Source: Gemmatimonadota bacterium (GTDB lineage: Bacteria; Gemmatimonadota; Gemmatimonadetes; Longimicrobiales; Gaopeijiaceae). Taken from it: a DNA stretch of 45,281 nt. Under the pieces are notes generated by a model that made no database searches, was not told the origin of the DNA, and saw only the letters and a program-made list of their open reading frames with translations. The stretch is from assembly GCA_028874995.1 (NCBI GenBank), contig JAPPGM010000084.1, forward strand, positions 1-45,281, in the 5' to 3' direction. Position numbers and translations under genes: made by a program. This document shows, in pieces, positions 36,031-44,435 of this stretch (the first letter of the stretch is position 1; the number at the start of each line of letters is the position of its first letter).

Positions 36031-36056
36031 CCGGCATTGTTTCATGGAAATGCCGG
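36031..36056 (+). promoter_or_regulatory. Hairpin with the amidohydrolase start codon in its loop
   Basis: CCGGCA (36031-36036) pairs with TGCCGG (36051-36056). Inside it TTTC (36040-36043) pairs with GAAA (36047-36050), leaving the ATG at 36044-36046 as the loop. No ribosome site precedes this ATG. The structure could limit or position translation initiation. Confidence 0.45.
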
Positions 36057-39000
36057 GGGGATTCTTTTCACGGGCCGCCGGGGCCGCGTTCGCGTCGCTG
36101 GTGGTGACGCTCGCGGCGCCGCCCGTCTTCGCCCAGACGGCCGAGCAGAACGACAGTTCCGCCCGGGCCGCGCAGCGCAGCAACTCCCTCCCGCTCATCC
36201 CGGCGCGGACGCTCGACTTCACGACGGACGAGGGTTCGTGGATATCGCTCGACCTGTCGCCCGATGGGGAGACCATCGTCTTCGAGTTGCTCGGCGACCT
36301 CTACACCCTCCCTGCCGGCGGCGGCACGGCGACCCGCATTACCCGCGGCCAGGGCTACGACATGCAGCCGCGCTATTCGCCCGACGGCGCCGAACTGGTC
36401 TTCGTCAGCGACCGTGACGGTTCGGAGAACATCTGGGTGGCCAACGCCGACGGGACGGATGCCCGGCAGCTGACCGACACGCAGCGCGAGAGCTACATGT
36501 CCCCGGTGTGGACGCCCGACGGGGAGTACATCATCGCCAACAAGGGGTCGCAACTGTGGCTCTACCACGAGGACGGCGGTTCGGGCGTCCAGTTGACCGG
36601 ACATCGGGTCGAAGGCGGACCGCTTCCCCCCTCCCACATCGGCGCGGCATTCGACGCCGATCCGCGCTATCTGTGGGTCAATGTCAGGGGCAATCTCGGG
36701 GGTGGGTTCGCGGCGCTGGGCGACCCCGGCGCGGGATTCGGGCCCGATCACTTCGGCCCGGATCATTCAGGGCGCAGCTCGGCGCGCCGGATCGGGGACT
36801 ACCAGATAGCCATGCTGGACCGCGAGACCGGGCGCACCTTCGTTCGCACGCATGAACACGAAGGCGCCTTCCGGCCGGTGCCGAGCCCCGACGGCCGCTG
36901 GCTGGTGTACGCCACCCGCTACGACGCGCGCCAGGCGCTCCGGCTGCGCGATCTGACGACCGGTGCGGAGACCTGGCTTGTCATGGACGTGCAGCGCGAC
37001 GACTCGCAGGGCGGGGGAATGCGTGACCGGGACGTCTATCCCGGCTCGGCGTGGACTCCGGATTCGCGCGCTCTGATCACGAGCTACGGCGGTCGGATCA
37101 TGCGCGTGGAAGTGCCCTCGGGGGAGGCGGCCGAGATCCCCTTCACCGCGCGCGTCCAGCAGGAACTCGGGCCGCTCGTCAAGTTCGACTACCCCATCAA
37201 CGACTCCACGCTGACCGTCTCCCAGATCCGCGGCGCACGCCCTTCTCCCGACGGCCGCCAACTGGCCTTTACGGCGCTGGACCGTCTCTGGGTCGGCACC
37301 CTGCCCGAGCCCGCGGGGACGCAGACGGAAGGCTACCCGCACATCCGCGACGCCCGCCGCCTCACCTCCTCCACCGACGTCGAGCACGGCCCGGTCTGGT
37401 CCCCGGACGGTCGCCACATCGCCTACGTCACCTGGAACGACTCCGCGGGGGGCGACATCTGGCGGGTGCGCGCCGACTTCAGTGGGGAGCCGGAGAAGCT
37501 GACCCCCGTCTCCGCGTTCTTCGACCGGGTGGCATACAACCGCGAAGGGACGCGCATCCTGGCCGTGCGGGGCTCGAAGATGCACCGCATGCGCACGCTG
37601 GAGGACTTCGGCTCCCACGGTCCCGCCGCCGAACTCGAGTACGTGTGGCTGCCTGCCGAGGGCGGAGAGCCGACGCGAATCGCGTGGGTCGGACGGGGTG
37701 CGACCCAGCAGGGACGCAACGCCCCGCACCCCGGCCCCGACCCCGATCGCGTGTACGTTTGGGCGGGTTCCGAGGGACTGCTGTCGATGCGCTACGACGG
37801 AACCGACGTCCGGACCGTCGTCAAGGTGGCGGCCCCTTCGCGTGGCGGCCCAGGGAGTGGCGGCGCGCCCGACGAGGTCATCCTCTCCCCCGACGGCAAG
37901 CGCGCCATGGTGCGGGCCAACCGCAACGTCTACATGATCACGGTGCCGCCCGCGGGCGGCCACGCGCCCACGGTGTCGGTCTCCGCCTCGTCCTCCGTGC
38001 CGACGCGTCGCCTGACCAGGATAGGCGGCGACTTCGTGGGATGGAACGGGGACGGCTCCGCCGGCTTCTACTCCATCGGGCGCTCCTTCTTCCTGCACGA
38101 TGTGGCGCTGAGCGATTCCCTCCTGGCCGACTCGGTGGCTGCCGCGCGCGCCCAACGCCGGGCGGAAGCGGAGAGTCCGGGCACCGCGGACGCCGCCGCC
38201 GGAGACTCCGCCGATGTCATCGTCGCCGAGGGCGAGGGAGAGGACGATGACCCCGACGGCCCGGTCTACGAGGCGGCCCGCTACGACGTGGAGATCACGG
38301 TGCCCAAGGACAGGCCGCGCGGTACGGTTGCGCTCACCGGTGCGCGATTGATCACCATGCGCGGCGACGAGGTGATCCCCCGCGGCGACATCGTGGTCCG
38401 GGACAACCGCATTGCCGCGGTGGGCGCCACCGGAAGCGTGGCGATCCCCGAAGGCGCCGAAGTGCGCGACATGTCCGGGAAGACGATCCTGCCGGGACTG
38501 GTCGACATCCACGCGCACACCTGGGTCGCCTGGGGGGTCCACCGCGGCCAGGTCTCCCAGTTCCTGGCGCAGCTGGCCTACGGCGTGACCACACAGCGGG
38601 ATCCCCAGACATCGTCGGAGGATGTCGTTACCTACAGCGACCTCATGGAGACGGGCGAACTGATCGGGCCGCGCATCTACTCGACCGGCCCGGGCGTCTT
38701 CAGCAGCGACGCCATCTCCAGCCTCGACGACGCGCGCGACGTGCTCCGACGCTATTCGGACCACTTCAACACGCTGACGATCAAGCAGTACATGGCGGGC
38801 GACCGCAAGGTGCGGCAGTGGGTCATCATGGCGGCCCGCGAACTGGGCCTCACGCCCACCACCGAGGGCGGTTCGAACTTCAGCATGAACCTGACGCTGG
38901 CGCAGGACGGCTACGCCGGCCTCGAGCACAATCTCCCGATCAGCCCGTTCTACCGCGATGTGGTCCAGCTGGGCGCCTTCAGCGGAATGGTCTACACGCC

Positions 39001-39571
39001 CACCCTCATCGTCTCCTACGGGGGCCCGTCCGGACGCCAGTACTACCTGACGCGCACCAACCTTGACGAGGTCGAACGATTGCGCACCTTCACCCCTCAC
39101 GACGAACTCGACAAGTGGAAGACCACCACCTGGTACCGTGACGACCAGTACCCGCACTTCCTGCACGCCGAACAGCTCGTCAAGTGGATGGAGGCGGGTG
39201 GACAGGCCGGACTGGGCTCGCACGGCGAGGTCCAGGGACTGGGGACGCACTGGGAGCTGTGGATGATGGCGTCCGGGGGCATGGACAACCACGACGCGTT
39301 GCGGATGGCAACCCTCATGAGCGCCGACGCGATCGGGCTCGCGGGCGACATCGGGTCGCTGGAGGCGGGGAAGCTGGCCGATCTGCAGGTCCTGGGGTCG
39401 AACCCGCTGGACAACCTGGACAACACGATCGACATCCAATTTGTCATGAAGAACGGACGCCTTTACGAGGCAGCCACGCTGACCGAGGTGTGGCCTCGCC
39501 AGCGTCCACTCCCCACACAGTGGTGGTGGAGGGTGGAGCCCCCCGAGGCACGGGAGCAACCGAGGAGATAG
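36044..39571 (+). CDS. Exported TolB-propeller/amidohydrolase fusion protein (copy 1)
   Basis: About 1,175 residues. The signal peptide is at about 5-31 (SRAAGAAFASLVVTLAAPPV, FAQ), which favours ATG 36044 or 36050 over GTG 35960. Residues about 50-700 contain many PD40/WD40-type blades (SLDLSPDGETIVFELL, QPRYSPDGAELVFVSD, GPVWSPDGRHIAYVTW). An acidic linker (EGEGEDDDPDGPVYE) leads to an amidohydrolase domain (about 770-1160) with the metal-binding pair His823/His825 (LPGLVDIHAHTW), QYMAGDRKVRQWV, GLEHNLPIS, then LGSHGEVQGLGTHWELWMMA and the composite-domain end GSLEAGKLADLQVLGSNPLD. The usual GTD aspartate motif reads GSHG (His1060). It probably hydrolyses an amide or dipeptide-like substrate outside the cytoplasm. 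One base separates it from plug copy 2. Confidence 0.9.
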   Translation: MEMPGGFFSRAAGAAFASLVVTLAAPPVFAQTAEQNDSSARAAQRSNSLPLIPARTLDFTTDEGSWISLDLSPDGETIVFELLGDLYTLPAGGGTATRITRGQGYDMQPRYSPDGAELVFVSDRDGSENIWVANADGTDARQLTDTQRESYMSPVWTPDGEYIIANKGSQLWLYHEDGGSGVQLTGHRVEGGPLPPSHIGAAFDADPRYLWVNVRGNLGGGFAALGDPGAGFGPDHFGPDHSGRSSARRIGDYQIAMLDRETGRTFVRTHEHEGAFRPVPSPDGRWLVYATRYDARQALRLRDLTTGAETWLVMDVQRDDSQGGGMRDRDVYPGSAWTPDSRALITSYGGRIMRVEVPSGEAAEIPFTARVQQELGPLVKFDYPINDSTLTVSQIRGARPSPDGRQLAFTALDRLWVGTLPEPAGTQTEGYPHIRDARRLTSSTDVEHGPVWSPDGRHIAYVTWNDSAGGDIWRVRADFSGEPEKLTPVSAFFDRVAYNREGTRILAVRGSKMHRMRTLEDFGSHGPAAELEYVWLPAEGGEPTRIAWVGRGATQQGRNAPHPGPDPDRVYVWAGSEGLLSMRYDGTDVRTVVKVAAPSRGGPGSGGAPDEVILSPDGKRAMVRANRNVYMITVPPAGGHAPTVSVSASSSVPTRRLTRIGGDFVGWNGDGSAGFYSIGRSFFLHDVALSDSLLADSVAAARAQRRAEAESPGTADAAAGDSADVIVAEGEGEDDDPDGPVYEAARYDVEITVPKDRPRGTVALTGARLITMRGDEVIPRGDIVVRDNRIAAVGATGSVAIPEGAEVRDMSGKTILPGLVDIHAHTWVAWGVHRGQVSQFLAQLAYGVTTQRDPQTSSEDVVTYSDLMETGELIGPRIYSTGPGVFSSDAISSLDDARDVLRRYSDHFNTLTIKQYMAGDRKVRQWVIMAARELGLTPTTEGGSNFSMNLTLAQDGYAGLEHNLPISPFYRDVVQLGAFSGMVYTPTLIVSYGGPSGRQYYLTRTNLDEVERLRTFTPHDELDKWKTTTWYRDDQYPHFLHAEQLVKWMEAGGQAGLGSHGEVQGLGTHWELWMMASGGMDNHDALRMATLMSADAIGLAGDIGSLEAGKLADLQVLGSNPLDNLDNTIDIQFVMKNGRLYEAATLTEVWPRQRPLPTQWWWRVEPPEAREQPRR

Positions 39572-39572
39572 T

Positions 39573-40619
39573 ATGATGCGAATCTTACGATGCATGAGTT
39601 GGACGGCGTGCTTCGCCATGGCACTCCAGGTGGCGGCCGGCACGGCGGCGGCACAGGTGCCCGTACGGGAATTCGTCGCCATCACCGGCAAGGTGCTCGA
39701 TGCGTTGACGGGCGAGCCGATCGAAGGGGTGACGGTCGTGCTGGAGGGGACGGGCCTCCGCTACGAGACCAACGTCAACGGCGAGTTCAGCGTGGACCGA
39801 ATCGCCGTCGGTGCGTATCGGCTACAGCTCACCCACCCGGAATACAACCCGGCGATCGGCGACTTCAATGTGCTGCGCGCCGGTGGGTTTCAGACGACGA
39901 TGGCTCCGGTCATTGCCTCGGGCAGCGAGGTCATCACCGGCATCATGGGTGTGCTGCGCGACCGGAATACCGGGAACCCCCTCGGCGGGGCGCGGGTGCA
40001 GTTGGACGAGGGCCTGGGTGGCACGCTTACCGACGGGCGGGGGCGGTTCATGATCGATGAGCTGGCGCCGGGCTGGCATGTGGTCGGCTTCTCGCAATTC
40101 GGCTACGCGTCCCGGACGGACTCGATCGAGGTGCTCCCCGGACGCGTGACCAACGTGGAGGCTTCCCTGTCGGTTGATCCCGTACAACTCGCGCCACTTG
40201 AGGTCGTCGTCGAGAGACGCGAAGTCGCGCTGCAGAAGACCGGGTTCTATGACCGCCAGTCGGAGGGATTCGGCGAGTTCATCGATCGGGAGGACATCGA
40301 GTTTCGTGGGCCGAGCGAGATGACGGACATGTTCCAGGGCCTCCCCGGGGTGTTGGTGCACGCCGACGGGATCGACAAGTGGGTCGTGCTTCGCAGCGGC
40401 CGCATCGGGGACCTGGACGGGAACTACTGTTACCCGCGCGTCTATCTCGACGACATCCTGGTTCACATGGGCGGGACCGAGCCGGCGGGGATCGACCACC
40501 TTCTGACTCCGGGCGTGGTTGCCGGCGTCGAAATCTATCCGTCCACCGCGGGCATGCCGGCGCAGTACAGTTCGACGGGGGCGAGCTGTGGGGTCATCCT
40601 GATCTGGACGCGTCGCTGA
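39573..40619 (+). CDS. Secreted protein with two CarboxypepD_reg domains and a TonB-plug domain, no barrel (copy 2)
   Basis: A 348-residue paralogue of the protein at 34745. Signal peptide about 5-28 (CFAMALQVAAGTAAAQ). Regulatory-type domain 1 about 36-110 (ITGKVLDALTGEPIEGVTVV), domain 2 about 125-205 (IMGVLRDRNTGNPLGGARVQ). Plug-like domain about 230-348 (EDIEFRGPSEMTDMFQGLPG, CYPRVYLDDILVHMGG, TPGVVAGVEIYPSTAGMP, SCGVILIWTRR). It lacks the region between RSG and CYPRV that copy 1 fills with about 20 extra residues. A strong ribosome site, GAGGAG, lies within the end of the amidohydrolase gene, and the ATG follows that stop by one base, so the two are in one operon. No beta-barrel follows. 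Function unknown. Confidence 0.87.
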   Translation: MMRILRCMSWTACFAMALQVAAGTAAAQVPVREFVAITGKVLDALTGEPIEGVTVVLEGTGLRYETNVNGEFSVDRIAVGAYRLQLTHPEYNPAIGDFNVLRAGGFQTTMAPVIASGSEVITGIMGVLRDRNTGNPLGGARVQLDEGLGGTLTDGRGRFMIDELAPGWHVVGFSQFGYASRTDSIEVLPGRVTNVEASLSVDPVQLAPLEVVVERREVALQKTGFYDRQSEGFGEFIDREDIEFRGPSEMTDMFQGLPGVLVHADGIDKWVVLRSGRIGDLDGNYCYPRVYLDDILVHMGGTEPAGIDHLLTPGVVAGVEIYPSTAGMPAQYSSTGASCGVILIWTRR

Positions 40620-40632
40620 GGCGGTAGTCGCG

Positions 40633-40702
40633 CTCACGGCGCGCCGAGAAGCGAGCGGCCCGCGCGGGGAACGTTTCCCTGCGCGGGCCGCTTCGCCGTG
40701 AG
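40633..40702. terminator. Seventy-base inverted repeat, probable two-way terminator
   Basis: CTCACGGC (40633-40640) pairs with GCCGTGAG (40695-40702), and inside it GCGGCCCGCGC pairs with GCGCGGGCCGC around GGGGAACGTTTCCCT, which can itself fold. It lies in the 129-base gap between the convergent ends of plug copy 2 and amidohydrolase copy 2. No T-run follows, but the hairpin is very stable. Confidence 0.65.
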
Positions 40703-40748
40703 CCCGAAAACTAGCCAGAAAATCTGGCCAGATTCAGGCCGGCATCTC

Positions 40749-43700
40749 CTACCGCCTCCTTATCCCGGCCGCCGCATCGTTCGCATCCGGTTCCGCCTGG
40801 CGCTTGCGCTCCATCGCACGCTCCTCGGGATACACCTCGTCGAGCGTCATCCCGTCGTAGAGCCGCCCGTCCTTCATCACGTAGCGGATGTCGACCGTAT
40901 TGCGCAGATCGTCGAGCGGATTCGAGTTGAGGACCACGATGTCGGCGAACTTGTCCTTCTCGATGCTGCCGAGCTCCGCACCGAAACCGATCGCCTCGGC
41001 ACCGAGGATCGTCGCCGCCCTCAGGATGTCGTGGGGCGTCGCCCCGCCGGCCCCCATGGCCCACATCTCCCAGTGGAATCCGACGCCCTGGATCTGCCCG
41101 TGGCTGCCCACGCCCATGCGGCCGTCGGCCTCGAGCATCTGCTTCACGAATTCGGCGTGGCGGGGGAAGACGTGCTCCTCTTCCAGGAACCACCCGGCCG
41201 GGCCGGGGCTGCCCCCGGCGCCGGAACCGCGCCGCCGGGTCCGCTCGTCCATGTAGTCCGCAGGCGCGAACACGTTGAGCTTCTCATCGTCGTGCGGGTT
41301 CTCGGTGACGTAGTAGTAGTTCTCGCCGAAGGGTCCCCCATACGACACCAGCAGGGTCGGCGAGTTCGTGGTCTGAGATTCCTCGAAGAGCTCCACCACG
41401 TCGGAGTAGATCGGCGTGATCGGCAGGTTGTGCTCGATGCCGGGATAGCCGTCGATCGCGTGGGTGATGTCGATCTTGAAGTCGAGTCCGCCCTCGGTGG
41501 TGGGCATCAGCCTCAGTTCGCGGGCCGCCTGGATGATCCACTGCCGCTGCTGGCGGTTTCCGCTCATGTACATCTTCAGCGTCTTCGTGTCGAAGTACTG
41601 GGCGTAGCGCCGCAGGATGGTCTTCGCATGGTCGGCGTCGCGTATGTTCTCGCTACTGAAGACGCCCGGACCGGTCGAGTAGATGCGCGGCCCCGTCATG
41701 CCGCCCGTGAGAACGCGGTCGGTGTAGCTCAGGATGTCGGTGACCGCCGTCTGCGGGTCGCGCGTGGTCGTGACGCCGTAGGAGAGCGTCGACAGGTACT
41801 GCCACACCTCCTCCGGATGGATCGCGGGGACGAGCCACTGGGCGTGGTAGTGCGTGTCGATGAAGCCGGGCACGAGTGTCTTGCCGGCCACATCGATCAC
41901 CACCGCGGTGTCCGGGATCTCGACCGAGTCGGCCATCCCGACCTCGACGATCCGGTTGTCGGTGACCACCACCACCCCGTTCTCGATCACCTGGGGCTCC
42001 CCGGTGGTGTCACCCGGCACCTCCGCCATCGTGATGATGCGCCCCCCCGTGAACGCCACCGTGCCGCGCGGAATATCCCGCGGAAGCCTGGCCTCGATTC
42101 TGCGCTCCTTCGCTTCGTAGGATTCGGTCGAGTCTTCCAGAATCTCCTTGTCGCCCTCGCGGATTCTGCCGGCCTTCTCCGCGTATTCCTCGGCGGCCCG
42201 GCGGATCGAGTCGGCCCGCGCCATGAGCGAATCGGCCACCACCTGCACGGAGTCGCCGGTCAGCCGGTCGATCTCCGCCTCGAGCGAGTCGGGTACCTCC
42301 TCGTCCGCATTCCTGATGCTGTCCGCCTCCGCGCGCTTCTCCTTGAGCGTGTCGGATATGGCGACGGCCCGCGCGCGTATCAGCCTGCGCGCGTGACGGA
42401 TCTCCTTCACCTCGTCCTCCTCCGCCTCCACGAAGTCCAGGTCGTAGGAGAAGAGCACGTTGCCGAGCGACCAGTGCACGGACGAGCCGTCCGGCGCCCA
42501 CGACGGGAACTCCCCGCCGACGTCGGTCAGCTTGCGCGATGTGCCCGGCGTGGTCACGACGGTGGCCGGCTGTGAACCCGCGCCGGGCAGATCCACCACG
42601 TAGATGTCCCGGCCGATCTGGGCCAGGGCGCGGTCGCCCTGGGGTGACAGGATCACCAGCCCCGCCGGCTGGGGGAATCCGGGTTCGGCGGGAGGATCGC
42701 GGTCCGGGTCGGGGTCGGTTGGGTCGGGGGTCTTCCGCCACGGGAACACCCGCCTGGGCAGGTATTCCCACTGGTCCGGGTGCGGGTCGACGATTCCGGG
42801 CGCACCCACCATGCCCCTCACAAGGAGATGGCTCTTCACGTCGGTGCCGTCCCAGCGGAACGACACCAGGCCCTCGATCGGGCTGTAGGCGTAGATCCGG
42901 TCGGGCTCGTCGGCCGCGAAGTGCATCACGTCCCGGATCCCGGTGGGCGAGATCACCTCAGGCTCGGCGGGCTCGATGCCATCCGAGGGCACCCACACGA
43001 ATGTGCCGCCAAGCGGCCCCGCGAATAGACCGGAACCTGCCAGCAGGTCCCCCGCGGCACTCCGCGTGGCAACCACCCGGTCGCCGCCAGGCGCCCAGGC
43101 CGTGTTTGAATAGGCCGCCGGGGTGGCGGAGAGCTGAACGGGTTCTCCCCCGGAGGCAGCCACCTTCATGATGTGCCCGCCCTCGGCGTCGTCCCAGGTC
43201 ACGTAGCCGATCCACTGTCCGTCCGGCGACCACTGCGGGTGGAATTCGCCCTCGTCCCGCCCGGTGAGCCGCACCGGTTCCCCATCGGGCATCTCCTGCA
43301 TCCAGAGGCGGTCGAAGGCGACAAAGACCATCCGGTCGCCCGTGGGGGAGGCGACCGGCGTGCGGACCTGGCTCGCGGTGACCATCGCGGCCGTGTCGAT
43401 CTGGTAGGCGAACTTCACCTCGGGACCGATCGCCAGCTCGACCGGGACCTCGAAGGGGATCTCGGCCGGGTCGCTCCCGTCCATCGGCATATTCCAGATC
43501 TTCCCGCCGTACGAAACCACGATCGCCGAGCCGTCGGGGGTGAAGGAATATCCCGGCATCACATCCAGCGGAGCACGCGACTCCTTTTCGTCGCGCTGTA
43601 CCGGATACGCCAGCCACTCCTCGTTGCCCGTCGCAAGATCGCGCTTGCGCAGTCCGGTTTCGGTGCCCCAGCGGGTGGCGTAGACGAGCCACTGCCCGTC

Positions 43701-44435
43701 GGGCGAGATCGCCGGCCGCATGCCCGAACCGTAGCGGCTGGTCATGACCGAGCTGGAGGCGCGCTCGCGGTCGTAGCGGTACACCTGGTAGATCGGGAAG
43801 GTGGCATTGTAGGTCCAGTCCGAGAACGACCGGGCGTACCAGAGGTAGCGTCCGTCGGGGCTGAAGGCGGCGCCGATGGTCTTTCCGCCGACCAGGCCGC
43901 TCAGCGCCGCCGGCGTACCCCGCTCGGCGTTGAGCATGACGAGCTGGGCCGAGCCACCCAAGCCCCCCGACCGGCTTGCGACGATGTAGTCGCCGCTTGG
44001 CTCCCACTCCGGTGACAGGTAGAGGTTGTTGTTGCCGCGCGTGACCTGGGTGGTGTCGGTGCGGTCCAGCCGCATCGTCCAGATGTTGTCCCCTCCGCTG
44101 CGGTCGGAGACGAACACCACCGACTCGCCGTCCGGGCTGAAGCGCGGCTGAACCTCGTAGGCCATCCCGGTGAGGAGCGGAGACGCCTCGCCCCCCGTGA
44201 TGGGCATGGTGTAGAGGTCGCCCAGCAGGTCGAAGACGATCATCTGCCCGTCGGGGCTGACGTCGAGCGAGATCCAGGTCCCTTCCGTGGCCGTGAACTC
44301 CGCCGTCCGCGCGCTGCGGAGCGGCAGCGGGTTCTGCCGTCCTCCCGGCCGCTGGGCCTCCACGGGCGCGTTGAGGACCGCGAGCGCGAGCAGGGCCAAC
44401 GCGGCCGATCCGAGGAACTTCACCCGGGGGCTCAT
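40749..44435 (-). CDS. Exported TolB-propeller/amidohydrolase fusion protein (copy 2)
   Basis: A 1,228-residue protein with a clear signal peptide (about 5-28, VKFLGSAALALLALAVLNAP then VEAQ). The propeller half (about 40-650) has blades such as SLDVSPDGQMIVFDLLGDLY, QPRFSPDGESVVFVSD and FHPQWSPDGQWIGYVTW. A charged helical insert (about 655-785) of alternating Asp/Ser/Ala/Arg/Glu residues is predicted to be coiled coil. The amidohydrolase half has His862/His864 (LVPGFIDTHYHAQW), MYMSGNRQQRQWI, GIEHNLPIT and GVGSHGQIQGVGFHWEMWAM with His1112 in the place of the usual aspartate motif. It ends GSIEKDKFADIVVLNSNPLD. GGAGGT six bases before the ATG is a good ribosome site. It overlaps the upstream copy 3 by four bases. 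Confidence 0.9.
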   Translation of the reverse strand: MSPRVKFLGSAALALLALAVLNAPVEAQRPGGRQNPLPLRSARTAEFTATEGTWISLDVSPDGQMIVFDLLGDLYTMPITGGEASPLLTGMAYEVQPRFSPDGESVVFVSDRSGGDNIWTMRLDRTDTTQVTRGNNNLYLSPEWEPSGDYIVASRSGGLGGSAQLVMLNAERGTPAALSGLVGGKTIGAAFSPDGRYLWYARSFSDWTYNATFPIYQVYRYDRERASSSVMTSRYGSGMRPAISPDGQWLVYATRWGTETGLRKRDLATGNEEWLAYPVQRDEKESRAPLDVMPGYSFTPDGSAIVVSYGGKIWNMPMDGSDPAEIPFEVPVELAIGPEVKFAYQIDTAAMVTASQVRTPVASPTGDRMVFVAFDRLWMQEMPDGEPVRLTGRDEGEFHPQWSPDGQWIGYVTWDDAEGGHIMKVAASGGEPVQLSATPAAYSNTAWAPGGDRVVATRSAAGDLLAGSGLFAGPLGGTFVWVPSDGIEPAEPEVISPTGIRDVMHFAADEPDRIYAYSPIEGLVSFRWDGTDVKSHLLVRGMVGAPGIVDPHPDQWEYLPRRVFPWRKTPDPTDPDPDRDPPAEPGFPQPAGLVILSPQGDRALAQIGRDIYVVDLPGAGSQPATVVTTPGTSRKLTDVGGEFPSWAPDGSSVHWSLGNVLFSYDLDFVEAEEDEVKEIRHARRLIRARAVAISDTLKEKRAEADSIRNADEEVPDSLEAEIDRLTGDSVQVVADSLMARADSIRRAAEEYAEKAGRIREGDKEILEDSTESYEAKERRIEARLPRDIPRGTVAFTGGRIITMAEVPGDTTGEPQVIENGVVVVTDNRIVEVGMADSVEIPDTAVVIDVAGKTLVPGFIDTHYHAQWLVPAIHPEEVWQYLSTLSYGVTTTRDPQTAVTDILSYTDRVLTGGMTGPRIYSTGPGVFSSENIRDADHAKTILRRYAQYFDTKTLKMYMSGNRQQRQWIIQAARELRLMPTTEGGLDFKIDITHAIDGYPGIEHNLPITPIYSDVVELFEESQTTNSPTLLVSYGGPFGENYYYVTENPHDDEKLNVFAPADYMDERTRRRGSGAGGSPGPAGWFLEEEHVFPRHAEFVKQMLEADGRMGVGSHGQIQGVGFHWEMWAMGAGGATPHDILRAATILGAEAIGFGAELGSIEKDKFADIVVLNSNPLDDLRNTVDIRYVMKDGRLYDGMTLDEVYPEERAMERKRQAEPDANDAAAGIRRR

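Noticed and set aside
36767-39691. A 974-codon minus frame opposite the first amidohydrolase
   Set aside because: Shadow of the real gene; low-complexity Arg/His/Val composition, no domains. The same applies to long frames opposite priA (3898-6318) and opposite amidohydrolase copy 2 (40698-42575).
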